Shown in pieces: positions 18,621-28,893 of a DNA stretch of 64,000 nt (the first letter of the stretch is position 1; the number at the start of each line of letters is the position of its first letter). Under the pieces are notes generated by a model. That model ran no database searches, was not told where the DNA came from, and was given only the letters and a program-made list of their open reading frames with translations. The DNA lies in the NCBI RefSeq assembly GCF_040958095.1, contig NC_091152.1, positions 14,259,060 through 14,323,059 of the forward strand. The letters are read 5' to 3'. The translations under genes were made by a program, and so were the position numbers. The DNA comes from Procambarus clarkii. Taxonomy: Eukaryota; Arthropoda; Malacostraca; Decapoda; Cambaridae.

Positions 18621-20951
18621 ACATGGTGTGTGTGTATGTGAATGAGTGATCTTGTGATCACTCATTGTGAGTGAGTGACCTTGGGAATGAGTGATCATAG
18701 TGTATTGAGCTTTGAGTACCTGGTTGAGCTAGGAATTATCACCCCCAAAAAAAAACTGGGAAACAAAGGGCTGGCGTACCGAAAGGGAAACTACGAGGAG
18801 ATGAATAAATTCCTATGGGATATACATTGGGACATAGAACTCGGAACTAAGTCTGTACAAGACATGATGGACTATGTCACCCAAAAATGTCAGGAGGCTG
18901 TAAGCAGGTTTGTTCCAGCCCAACAGGAAAAAACAGAGAAGCAAAGGAAGAATCCGTGGTTTAATAGGGAATGTATGAAAGCAAAGGAGCTGAACAAAAG
19001 GGCATGGAGGAACTTCCGTAATAACAGAACACCAGAAAGTAGAGAGAGATACCAGAGAACCAGGAACGAGTATGTTAGTGTGAGAAGAGCAGCTGAGAAA
19101 AGGTATGAAAATGATATAGCTAATAAAACCAAGACCAAACCAAAGCTACTACACAGTCACATCAGGAGAAAGACAACAGTGAAGGAACAGGTGATGAAAC
19201 TTAGGGTGGGCGAGGACAGGTACACAGAAAATGACAAAGAGATGTGTGAAGAACTCAACAAAAGGTTCCAGGAGGTCTTTACAATAGAACAGGGAGAAGT
19301 CACGGTGCTAGGAGAGGTGGCAGCAAACCAGGTGACCTTGGAAAGGTTCGAAATTACAAGAGATGAGGTCAAGAAGCACCTATTGGAGCTGGATGTGAGA
19401 AAAGCTGTTGGGCCGGATGGAATCTCACCATGGGTATTGAAAGAGTGTGCAGGAGCACTTAGCTTGCCACTCTCCATAGTGTATAGTAGGTCACTGGAAA
19501 CGGGAGACCTACCAGAAGTATGGAAGACTGCTAATGTAGTACCAATATTTAAAAAGGGTGACAGACAAGAGGCACTGAACTACAGGCCAGTGTCCTTAAC
19601 TTGTATACCATGCAAGGTGATGGAGAAGATTGTGAGAAAAAACCTAGTAACACATCTGGAGAGAAGAGACTTCGTGACAACCCATCAACATGGGTTCAGG
19701 GAGGGTAAATCTTGCCTTACAGGCTTGATAGAATTCTATGATCAGGTGACAAAGATTAAGCAAGAAAGAGAAGGATGGGCGGACTGCATTTTTTTGGACT
19801 GTCGGAAAGCCTTTGACACAGTACCCCATAAAAGGTTGATGCATAAGCTGGAGAAACAGGCAGGAGTAACTGGTAGGGCGCTCCAGTGGATAAGGGAGTA
19901 CCTAAGCAATAGGAAGCAGAGAGTTATAGTGAGGGGTGAGACCTCAGAATGGCGGGAAGTCACCAGTGGAGTCCCACAGGGCTCTGTGGTTGGACCTATC
20001 CTGTTTCTGATATACGTACATGATCTCCCAGAGGGTATAGACTCATTCCTCTCAATGTTTGCTGACGACGCCAAAATTATGAGAAGGATTAAGACAGAGG
20101 AGGACAGCTTGAGGCTTCAAGAAGACCTGGACAAGCTGCAGGAATGGTCGAACAAATGGATGTTAGAGTTTAACCCAAACAAATGTAATGTAATGAAGAT
20201 AGGAGTAGGAAGCAGGAGACCAGATACAAGGTATCACTTGGGAGAAGAAATACTTCAAGAGTCAGAGAGAAAGACCTGGGGGTTGATATCACACCAGACC
20301 TGTCCCCTGAAGCTCATATCAAGAGGATAACATCAGCAGCATATGCTAGGTTGGCTAACATAAGAACGGCCTTTAGAAACTTGTGTAAAGAATCATTCAG
20401 AACATTATATACCACATATGTCAGACCAATCCTGGAGTATGCGGCTCCAGCATGGAGTCCATATCTAGTCAAGCATAAGAGTAAACTGGAAAAGGTTCAA
20501 AGGTTTGCCACCAGACTAGTACCCGAGCTGAGAGGTATGAGCAACGAGGAGAGACTACGGGAATTGAACCTCACTTCGTTGGAAGACAGAAGAGTTAGGG
20601 GGGACATGATCACCACATTCAAGATTCTCAAGGGAATCGACAGGGTTGATAAAGATAGGCTATTTAACACAAGGGGCACACGCACTAGGGGACACAGGTG
20701 GAAACTGAGTGCCCAAATGAGCCACAGAGATATTAGAAAGAACTTTTTTAGTGTCAGAGTGGTTGACAAATGGAATGCATTAGGAAGCAATGTGGTGGAG
20801 GCTGACTCCATACACAGTTTCAAGTGTAGATATGATAGAGCCCAATAGGCTCAGGAACCTGTACACCTATTGATTGACAGTTGAGAGGCGGGACCAAAGA
20901 GCCAGAGCTCAACCCCCGCAAGCACAACTAGGTGAGTACAACTAGGTGAGT
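18621..20951 (+). mobile_element. LINE C3, insertion present only in unit 2
   Basis: This is the only long LINE on the plus strand. It is absent from unit 1, where the (CA)n is intact, so it arrived after the duplication or was lost from unit 1. The 5' end is truncated at the last endonuclease motif (MSDHSVLSFEYL) and preceded by about 65 bp of rearranged junction sequence. The 3' end has two copies of AACTAGGTGAGTAC followed by (AC)n and then AGGCTGACTTTCGC, which in unit 1 directly follows the CA tract. Confidence 0.92.
18675..20330 (+). CDS. LINE C3 endonuclease end, linker and reverse transcriptase
   Basis: A 551-codon frame gives the longest continuous coding stretch of any LINE here. 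It runs from MSDHSVLSFEYL through NPWFNRECMKAKELNKRAW, RKAVGPDGISPWVLKECA, NYRPVSLTCIPCKVMEKIV, HQHGFREGKSCLTG, DCRKAFDTVPHKRL, GVPQGSVVGPILF, FADDAKIMRR and FNPNKCNVMKIG. It loses frame near 20,275 in a purine-rich run (QESERKTWG). The rest continues at 20,351-20,848 in another frame to the stop: ANIRTAFRNL, YVRPILEYAAPAWSPYLVKH and VVEADSIHSFKCRYD. A single length change in a GA-type run is therefore the only obvious break in the reverse transcriptase, which suggests a young copy. Confidence 0.92.
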   Translation: MTLGMSDHSVLSFEYLVELGIITPKKKLGNKGLAYRKGNYEEMNKFLWDIHWDIELGTKSVQDMMDYVTQKCQEAVSRFVPAQQEKTEKQRKNPWFNRECMKAKELNKRAWRNFRNNRTPESRERYQRTRNEYVSVRRAAEKRYENDIANKTKTKPKLLHSHIRRKTTVKEQVMKLRVGEDRYTENDKEMCEELNKRFQEVFTIEQGEVTVLGEVAANQVTLERFEITRDEVKKHLLELDVRKAVGPDGISPWVLKECAGALSLPLSIVYSRSLETGDLPEVWKTANVVPIFKKGDRQEALNYRPVSLTCIPCKVMEKIVRKNLVTHLERRDFVTTHQHGFREGKSCLTGLIEFYDQVTKIKQEREGWADCIFLDCRKAFDTVPHKRLMHKLEKQAGVTGRALQWIREYLSNRKQRVIVRGETSEWREVTSGVPQGSVVGPILFLIYVHDLPEGIDSFLSMFADDAKIMRRIKTEEDSLRLQEDLDKLQEWSNKWMLEFNPNKCNVMKIGVGSRRPDTRYHLGEEILQESERKTWGLISHQTCPLKLISRG

Positions 20952-20972
20952 ACACACACACACACACACACA
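20952..20972. repeat. (AC)n, right half of the split CA tract
   Basis: A short AC run follows GTGAGTAC at the LINE C3 3' end and precedes the sequence found at 6,238 in unit 1. Confidence 0.93.
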
Positions 20973-21185
20973 GGCTGACTTTCGCTGTCATTCCGTTCGT
21001 TTATTGCCAAGAGAGTAACCGGGAGGTTGACTTCGTGAAACGATCGAGAACCTTCTAGGAGATGGGCTTCCAGGAACATGTTTCTCTGGTCATTACAAAG
21101 TGATGGTTCCCTCTCGCTAAGTGTACCCTCTTGATGGTCAACCATACTCCGTTTTCCATCACCTTATAAATGCTCGGTGTTGAAC

Positions 21186-22414
21186 CAACAACCTTTATCA
21201 CTGTAACCATCTACACTACACACGCGACCATTACCACTGTAACCATCTACACTACTCACACGACCATTATCACTGTAACCATCTACACTACACACGACCA
21301 TTATCACTGTAACCATCTACACTACACACCTTTATCACTATCTACACTACACACGACCATTATCACTGTAACCATCTACACTACACACGACCATTATCAC
21401 TGTAACCATCTACACTACACAAGACCATTATCACTGTAACCATCTACACTACACAAGACCATTATCACTGTAACCATCTACACTACACAAGACCATCATC
21501 ACTGTAACCATCTACACTACACACGACCATTGTCACTGTAACCATCTACACTACACGCGACCATTATCACTGTAACCATCTACACTACACACGACCATTA
21601 TCACTGTAACCATCTACACTACACAAGACCATTATCACAGTAACCATCTACACTACACACGACCATTATCACTGTAACCATCTACACTACACACGACCAT
21701 TATCACTGTAACCATCTACACTACACACGACCATTATCACTGTAACCATCTACACTACACACGACCATTATCACTGTAACCATCTACACTACCCACGACC
21801 ATTATCACTGTAACCATCTACACTACACACCTTTATCACTAACCATCTACACTACAGAAGACCATTATCACAGTAACCATCTACACTACACACGACCATT
21901 ATCACTGTAACCATCTACACTACACACGACCATTATCACTATAACCATCTACACAACACACCTTTATCACTAACCATCTACACTACACAAGACCATTATC
22001 ACAGTAACCATCTACACTACACAAGACCATTATCACAGTAACCATCTACACTACACAAGACCATTATCACTGTAACCATCTACACTACACAAGACCATTA
22101 TCACTGTAACCATCTACACTACACAAGACCATTATCACTATAACCATCTACACTACACACCTTTATCACTAACCATCTACACTACACAAGACCATTATCA
22201 CTAACCATCTACACTACAGAAGACCATTATCACAGTAACCATCTACACTACACAAGACCATTGTCACTGTAACCATCTACACTACACAAGACCATTGTCA
22301 CTGTAACCATCTACACTACACAAGACCATTATCACTGTAACCATCTACATAACACACCTTTATCACTGTAACCATCTACACTACACACGACCATTACCAC
22401 TGTAACCATCTACA
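21186..22414. repeat. 34-bp minisatellite, unit 2
   Basis: About 36 units of the same 34-bp repeat seen at 6,450-7,192. The array is roughly 500 bp longer here, with more ACACAAGACC variants. Confidence 0.95.
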
Positions 22415-23201
22415 CTGAATGACTGGTCCAACAAATTGGCTACTACAGTTCAACCCGAGTAAATGTAAGGTGATGAAACTAGGCAGTGGCACTAGGAGGC
22501 CAGACACAGGATACCGAATGGTAGATGAAGTTCTTCACGAGAGTTGGTGTCACACCAAACCTGTCTCCATGAAGCCCACATAAAAAGCATAACATCGGCG
22601 GCGTATGCGAAGCTGGCTAACATCAGAACTGCCTTTAGAAACCTGTGTAAGGAATCATTCAGAACCCTTTGTATACCACATATGTAAGACCAATCCTGGA
22701 GTATGCGGCCCCCAGCATGGAGCCAGTACCTTGCCAAGCACAGGACTAAGCTGGAAAAATTTCAAAGGTATGCAACTAGGCTAGTTCCACAACTAAAAGG
22801 CACGAGTTACGAGGAAAGGCTACATGAAATACACCGAACGTCGCTGGAAGATAGGAGATAGGTAGTGATGTTGTCTCCCCGAGACACGATCACTACCCAC
22901 AAAATTCTAAGAGGAATCGACAGGGTAAACATAAATTGTTTAACACGGCTGGTGCACGAACAAGGGGACACAGGTGGAAACTGAGTACCCAAATGAGCCA
23001 CAGGGGCATTAGAACGAACTTTTTCCGTGTCAGAGTAGTTAATAGATGGAATGCAGTGGTGGAAGCTGACTCCATACACAGTTTCAAATGTGGATATGAA
23101 AGCGCCCAGTAGGCTCAGGAATCTGTACACCAGTTGATTGACAGTTGAGAGGCGGGACCAAAGAGCCAGAGCTCAACCCCCGCAAGCACAACTAGATGAG
23201 T
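22415..23201 (+). mobile_element. LINE B3 fragment, unit 2 copy
   Basis: The duplicate of 7,193-7,976 has the same start and 3' end inside the minisatellite. Small length differences are scattered along it (for example extra bases near 22,438 and 22,709), and no reading frame is intact. Confidence 0.87.
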
Positions 23202-23880
23202 ACTGCACACGACCTTTAATTTTTTTTTCTTTTTTTTTTTTGCACGGAAATTCCTGCGCAAGTCCTAAGCCTCAAGTTTTTTTTTTATTAATAACCATCT
23301 ACACTACACAGCTAAATACACAAACAAACGTTTACATTCCATTTGTCAAACATCCTACCACTCCAACACACAAAGTCCTTCCGAACCACTTGAGATCGAC
23401 CACTGATCTCGTACACATTCGACGACATCCTCCGCCTGAAGCAGACAACAATTGAACTTTCAAAAGCCCTTCCCCCTCCCCACTGCATACACAGCAAAAC
23501 AGCGATCAAAAACCTCAAGGTAAACGATTGACTGTTCATTTGATCTATAAACATACATTCCGTCGAGGCAGAACTATCCAAAACGAGTAGAACGTAACAC
23601 TAACCATCTAGACTACACACAACCTTTATCACTGTAACCATCTACACTACACACAATCTTTATAGGTCTCGCTTCATGCAGGTTGGCATTCAATCCCCAA
23701 CCGTCCAAGTGGTTGGGAAACAATTCGTTTCCCCCCGTCCCATCCCAAATCCTTATTCTGATTGACTGATGAAGATCAAGCCACCCAAGAGGTGGCACGC
23801 GCCATTATCCTGACTTTCCAAGTGCTATATAGTCGCAATGGCTTGGCGCTTTCTTCTCATAATTTCCTCCCTCCCCTACA
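23202..23880. repeat. T-rich, minisatellite remnant, anonymous segment and SINE-like fragment, unit 2
   Basis: Same order as 7,977-8,640: poly-T blocks, 34-bp units at 23,290 and 23,605, the anonymous conserved segment and the SINE-like repeat with CCAAGTGCTATATAGTCGCA. The pyrimidine-rich CCCCTACAG edge is also retained. Confidence 0.6.
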
Positions 23881-23917
23881 GTCGAGGCGGGACTACCCAA
23901 AACGAGTAGAAGGTACC

Positions 23918-24403
23918 ATGACCCAGATCACCAGTGACAGGAACGGCAACAACCAGACCACAGCACCACAACGTAACAATGAACGCCGGAGACACAATTG
24001 CAGATGTGCGGCTATTTGCAGTCTCCAAGTGACGCCACGCGAAATCCCAAACACGAGGCAACGCCTATCATGCCATATTGAAGGCCCTCACCAGAACAAA
24101 ACCCCTCTCTACCCGATCCGCAGAGCCAGAATCATCGGTGAGATTATTAATTACCGAAACATCCTTCACATGATCGTGGAGAAATATAATAGTTTTATAG
24201 GTCCGGATCATGGAGTGAACTTGCATCTGTTTCCTGCAACAATGGAGCTCGTTAAGGGTCCCACAAACCACAGCGACAGGCATCGTACAGTAATTAAGAA
24301 GCTCTACAATCCACAGGAGCCAAAGACCTACAACGGCTGGCATACGACCGGCACTCCGATTATACCTATGGCTGTCGTAACCACTAAATCACCCTTTGCT
24401 TGA
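23918..24403 (+). CDS. Conserved 161-residue open frame, unit 2 copy
   Basis: This is the duplicate of 8,685-9,167, one codon longer (an extra Asn in VEKYNSFIGPD). It remains open from ATG to stop. Replacements relative to unit 1 include ICSLQVTPGK to ICSLQVTPRE and RPDHGENLHLF to GPDHGVNLHLF. Both copies stay open despite about 3 percent divergence, which is mildly suggestive of coding. The high share of amino-acid changes argues against strong selection. Confidence 0.35.
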   Translation: MTQITSDRNGNNQTTAPQRNNERRRHNCRCAAICSLQVTPREIPNTRQRLSCHIEGPHQNKTPLYPIRRARIIGEIINYRNILHMIVEKYNSFIGPDHGVNLHLFPATMELVKGPTNHSDRHRTVIKKLYNPQEPKTYNGWHTTGTPIIPMAVVTTKSPFA

Positions 24404-24727
24404 TGGACGGCACCCAACCAGATGTGTATTATTATTATTATTTTCTACCACAAACGTGGCCAAACAATGCTAGAGACACACACATACATTTTCTTCTGTC
24501 CTCCATGAACAGTGAAGGAGGAGGGGGGGAGGGGGGGTACCTGCAGTGTTGAGATGTTGAGATATCACTATTACCATCCCTTACCCGCCAAATCCATCCT
24601 TACTATTCTTGCTTCACCAACCCCACACAGCCATTCTATCCATGCTAATAACGGGTTTCATCCTAAATATAAAGCAGTTAATTATACCCATTTCCTAAAT
24701 ATAAATCAATAAATTACACTCGCTCAC
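24404..24727. other. Spacer with dispersed repeat fragment, unit 2
   Basis: Copy of 9,168-9,484: the ACCACAAACGTGGCCAAAC fragment, a G-rich run and the duplicated CCTAAATATAAA motif. No gene is seen. Confidence 0.5.
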
Positions 24728-24750
24728 ACATTTTGTTTAAAACAAAATGT
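24728..24750. promoter_or_regulatory. 23-bp palindrome at a start codon, unit 2 copy
   Basis: Identical to 9,485-9,507. The ATG at 24,747 again closes the right arm. Confidence 0.5.
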
Positions 24751-24812
24751 CTCTCAAAATCGTTCTAAACTTCTCGTTGTTGGTGGTGTTCTTCGTGCTC
24801 GTATGTACGTAA
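24747..24812 (+). CDS. 21-codon hydrophobic peptide, unit 2 copy
   Basis: It encodes the same hydrophobic leader as 9,504-9,569 (MSLKIVLNFS and on). The two base differences near its end leave the peptide hydrophobic. The splice-donor-like GTACGTAAT is retained. The 81-codon Gly/Pro-rich open frame (25,004-25,249) lies 190 bp downstream and may be its next exon. Confidence 0.4.
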   Translation: MSLKIVLNFSLLVVFFVLVCT

Positions 24813-25249
24813 TGGTGGCTGGGGTGGCAGCAAGCCCTGGTGGGTGACCACCTCCACGGGCTCAGGAAGCAGGTTGCCGACTGGCAGACCCGCTAGAACG
24901 GTATTACAAGCCTTGCTAGCGGATTAGCAAAAGGTTTTCTCGGTTTCTCGCCAGTGCCAAGATGTCCTCATACGCTATTCGATGACCGCCTTGCTATGCC
25001 AGTGTGGCAGTCGGTGCCACCTGTGTCTTAGTTTGTACGCCTCCAGCATTCAAGCCGGCAGGTGGAGGGCTTGCGTTCGTTCCTGCTACAGGTGGGCGAG
25101 GAGCCACAAAACCACGATGGCCAATATGGTCATTGGTCCGAATGTTTGCCTATCACTTCCCTGCTGTTACTACTTCAGCAATTAATATGGGCCGTAAAGA
25201 TTTTGTGGGGCCGGAAGAAAACACACATTTAATAGCGTCAGAACGATGA

Positions 25250-28200
25250 CAATCGGCATCAAGTTGCTCAAAATGATGAGGAGCCTCTCATGCTCCCTCA
25301 CGAGGAAGCCAAAAAGAATGTCATCGCAAGTGAAGACAAGTGGTATGACGTATCTGAAAATGATGAGGAGCCTCTCATGCTCCCTCACGAGGAAGCGAAA
25401 AAGAATGTCATCGCAAGTGAGGATAAGTAGTATGAAGTATCTGAAAATGATGAGGAGCCTCTCATGCTCCCTCACGAGGAGATGGACGTAAACACTAGTA
25501 CAAAAGAAGAATAAGAAGAAAGCAAATCCGACTCCCCCAAAAAAGTTATGAAGGAACCAAAAGACAAAAAGTCAAAAGCCTGCCCCAAGAAACGTCGCCG
25601 CCCACAAAAGATACAATGCCAAGAAGACGACCCCACCGAGTTGATCACACTGACAGTTCAGTGCCCATAATATTACCAAATGAAACTCATAAGCATGTAC
25701 GAAAAAAAGCACGACGTGTTTCTCAAATTGGGCGGCGGCACCAACACTGTGGAAGTGTTCGGCGAAAAACAAAAGGCAGAAAAATGTTAAAGTGATATAG
25801 AGGCGTTTATGACGGAAATAAAAAATAAAAAATTAGACAAAAAACGTGCTTGGGCGCAGAAGGTAAAGGACAAGCGTGGCCAGGTACCCAACAAAATGCC
25901 CAAAGACATCACTGGACAGGGGCCCGACCGTTTTGAGACCACAGATGGCCCTGCCAAGGCAGCGCCAGCAGCCACTGGTGGCCCTGCCAAGACATCGCAA
26001 GTAGAAAAAGGTGGCCCTTCCAAGGCATCGCAAGCAGAAAAAGGTGGCCCTTCCAAGGCATCGAGAGTGGGAAAAGGTGGCCCTGCTAAGACATCGCAAG
26101 CAGAAAAAGGTGGCCCTTCCAAGGCATCGCAAGCAGAAAAAGGTGGCCCTTCCAAGGCATCGCAAGCAGAAAAAGGTGGCCCTTCCAAGGCATCGCAAGC
26201 AGAAAAAGGTGGCCCTTCCAAGGCATCGAGAGCGGAAAAAGGTGGCCCTTCCAAGGCAGCGCCAGCAGCCACTGGTGGCCCTGCCAAGACATCGCAAGCA
26301 GAAAAAGGTGGCCCTGCCAAGGCATCGAGAGCGGAAAAAGGTGGCCCTTAAAAGGCAGCGCCAGCAGCCACTGGTGGCCCTGCCAAGACATCGCAAGCAG
26401 AAAAAGGTGGCCCTTCCAAGGCAGCACCAGCAGCCACAGGTGGCCCTGCCAAGACATCGCAAGTAGAAAAAGGTGGCCCTGCCAAGGCATCGCCAGCAGC
26501 CACTGCTGGCCCTGCCAAGACATCGCAAGCAGAAAAAGGTGGCCCTTCCAAGGAATCGCAAGCAGAAAAAGGTGGCCCTTCCAAGGAATCGCAAGCAGAA
26601 AAAGGTGGCCCTTCCAAGGCATCGAGAGCGGGAAAAGGTGGCCCTGCTAAGGCATCGAGAGCGGAAAAACTTGGCCCTGACAAGACATCGCCAGCACCCA
26701 CTGATGGCCCTGACAAGACATCGCCAGCACCCACTGATAGCCCTGACAAGGCATCGCCAGCACCCACCGATAGCCCTGACAAGGCATCGCCAGCACCCAC
26801 TGATAGCCCTGACAAGGCATCGCCAGCACCCACTGATAGCCCTGACAAGGCATCGCCAGCAGACACTGATGGCCCTGACAAGGCATCGCCAGCAGACACT
26901 GATGGCCCTGACAAGGCATCGCCAGCAGACACTGATGGCCCTGACAAGGCATCGCCAGCAGACACTGATGGCCCTGACAAGGCATCGCCAACAGACACTG
27001 ATGGCCCTGACAAGGCATCGCCAGCAGACACTGATGGCCCTGACAAGGCATCGCCAGCAGACACTGATGGCCCTGACAAGGCATCGCCAGCAGACACTGA
27101 AGGCCCTGACAAGGCATCGCCAGCAGACACTGATGGCCCTGACGAGGCAGCGCCAGCAGACACTGATGGCCCTGACGAGGCATCGCCAGCAGACACTGAT
27201 GGCCCTGACAAGGCATCGCCAGCGGACACTGATGGCCCTGACAAGGCATCGCCAGCGGATACTGATGGCCCTGACAAGGCATCGCCAGCAGACACTGATG
27301 GCCCTGACAAGGCATCGCCAGCAGACACTGATGGCCCTGACAATATGGCCCTGACAAGGCATCGCCAGCAGACACTGATGGCCCTGACAAGGCATCGCCA
27401 GCAGACACTGATGGCCCTGACAAGGCATCGCCAGCAGACACTGATGGCCCTGACAAGGCATCGCCAGCAGACACTGATGGCCCTGACGAGGCAGCGCCAG
27501 CAGACACTGATGGCCCTGACGAGGCAGCGCCAGCAGACACTGATGGCCCTGACAAGGCATCGCCAGCGGACACTGATGGCCCTGACAAGGCATCGCCAGC
27601 GGACACTGATGGCCCTGACAAGGCATCGCCAGCGGATACTGATGGCCCTGACAAGGCATCGCCAGCAGACACTGATGGCCCTGACGAGGCATCGCCAACA
27701 GACACAGATGGCCCTGACAAGGCATCGCCAGCGGACACAGATGGCCCTGACAAGGCATCGCCAGCGGACACAGATGGCCCTGACAAGGCATCGCCAGCGG
27801 ACACTGATGGCCCTGACAAGGCATCGCCAGCGGACACTGATGGCCCAGACAAGGCATCGCCAGCAGACACTGATGGCCCTGACGAGGCATCGTAGGCCTA
27901 CCAACACGGTCCTCCAGTAAGAAGATATGAGCTTCCACCAAAAATCCCAAAGTTTAAACGCCCTCCACAGGCTATAAGATGCCCTAAGACAGCCCCGCCA
28001 TCTTCAGATCCTCCCAAGGCTCCAGTTGAACAAAAAATATTTTATGGGCAAATCCCACCCTAAGTATGGATAGACAACGCGCCAGAGAAAAAGGTGCAGG
28101 AAGCTCCACGTAAACCAAGAGTTGTGGAATAGGAATAACCAGTAAAAAACAAAAAAGCAATGGCAAAAAGTGAAAAAGCAAAGGCAAAAGCTGCCGAAAA

Positions 28201-28260
28201 CAAAAGCAAGCAAAATGAAAAAAACAAAAATGACAGTAAAAAGTAAAAGAAATGACCCCA
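25250..28260 (+). pseudogene. Decayed repetitive-protein gene, unit 2 copy
   Basis: Same architecture as 10,008-12,340, but the 11-residue array is expanded to about 59 units and includes a block with SPAPTDSPDKA that is rare in unit 1. One part is open for 180 codons (25,809-26,351), starting MTEIKNKKLDKKRA and passing through VPNKMPKDITGQGPDRFE into the GGPSKASQAEK repeats. This is the clearest evidence for the coding register. The locus is broken by several stops, mostly shared with unit 1, and by a register change inside the array. It is not functional as it stands. Family unknown. Confidence 0.5.
25945..27893. repeat. 33-bp coding minisatellite, about 59 units
   Basis: Long array of the unit described at 10,700. 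A single junction near 27,345 (GACAATATGGCC) breaks the 33-bp phase. Long minus-strand frames here, up to 705 codons, are shadows of the array. Confidence 0.95.
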
Positions 28261-28433
28261 ATGACCATTTCACTCATACCTCAATTGGGGTTTCAAATGA
28301 AAATGGTTATGGAATGGGTCGACTTGACGACGACAAGTCCGGGGTAGGGTCATGGGCCCCATGGACCCCGAAGACGAGTCTCGGGTAAGCATTAGTCTCG
28401 TGGGGGACTAACACGGCCGTGGCGCTGTACTCT
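28261..28433. other. GC-rich junction at the end of unit 2
   Basis: Same sequence as 12,341-12,508 with a few differences. It leads into the third minisatellite block. Confidence 0.6.
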
Positions 28434-28873
28434 TGGCCCGCGTGCTTTGAGGGTCCTCTTGGCCCGCGTGCTTTGAGGGCCCTCTTGGCCCGCGTGCTTT
28501 GAGGGCCCTCTTGGCCCGCGTGCTTTGAGGGCCCTCTTGGCCCGCGTGCTTTGAGGGTCCTCTTGGCCCGCGTGCTTTGAGGGTACTCTTGGCCCGCGTG
28601 CTTTGAGGGCCCTCTTGGCCCGCGTGCTTTGAGGGTCCCTCTTGGCCCGCGTGCTTTGAGGGCCCTCTTGGCCCGCGTGCTTTGAGGGCCCTCTTGGCCC
28701 GCGTGCTTTGAGGGCCCTCTTGGCCCGCGTGCTTTGAGGGCCCTCTTGGCCCGCGTGCTTTGAGGGCCCTCTTGGCCCGCGTGCTTTGAGGGGCCCTCTT
28801 GGCCCGCATTGGGTTTTGCGCGGGCCCTCTTGGCCCGCATTGGGTTTTGCGCGGGCCCTCTTGGGCCCGCAAA
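28434..28873. repeat. GC-rich 26-bp minisatellite, start of unit 3
   Basis: About 14 units of the 26-bp repeat plus two 31-bp variants, the longest version in the window. The open frames over it (Lys/Gly/Pro/Ala-rich on the minus strand) are repeat artefacts. Confidence 0.94.
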
Positions 28874-28893
28874 TCTGTGTGTGTGTGTGTGTG
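28874..28893. repeat. (TG)n tail of LINE C4
   Basis: A short TG run abuts TACTCACCTAGTTGTG. Units 1 and 2 have LINE A at this position, so the third unit has a different LINE history. Confidence 0.92.

Noticed and set aside
25833-27950. 705-codon minus-strand open frame and similar long frames over the 33-bp arrays
   Set aside because: The 33-bp period with no stop in several frames makes them open. The plus-strand register with GGPSKASQAEK and TDGPDKASPAD has coherent flanking protein sequence, while the minus-strand frames do not.
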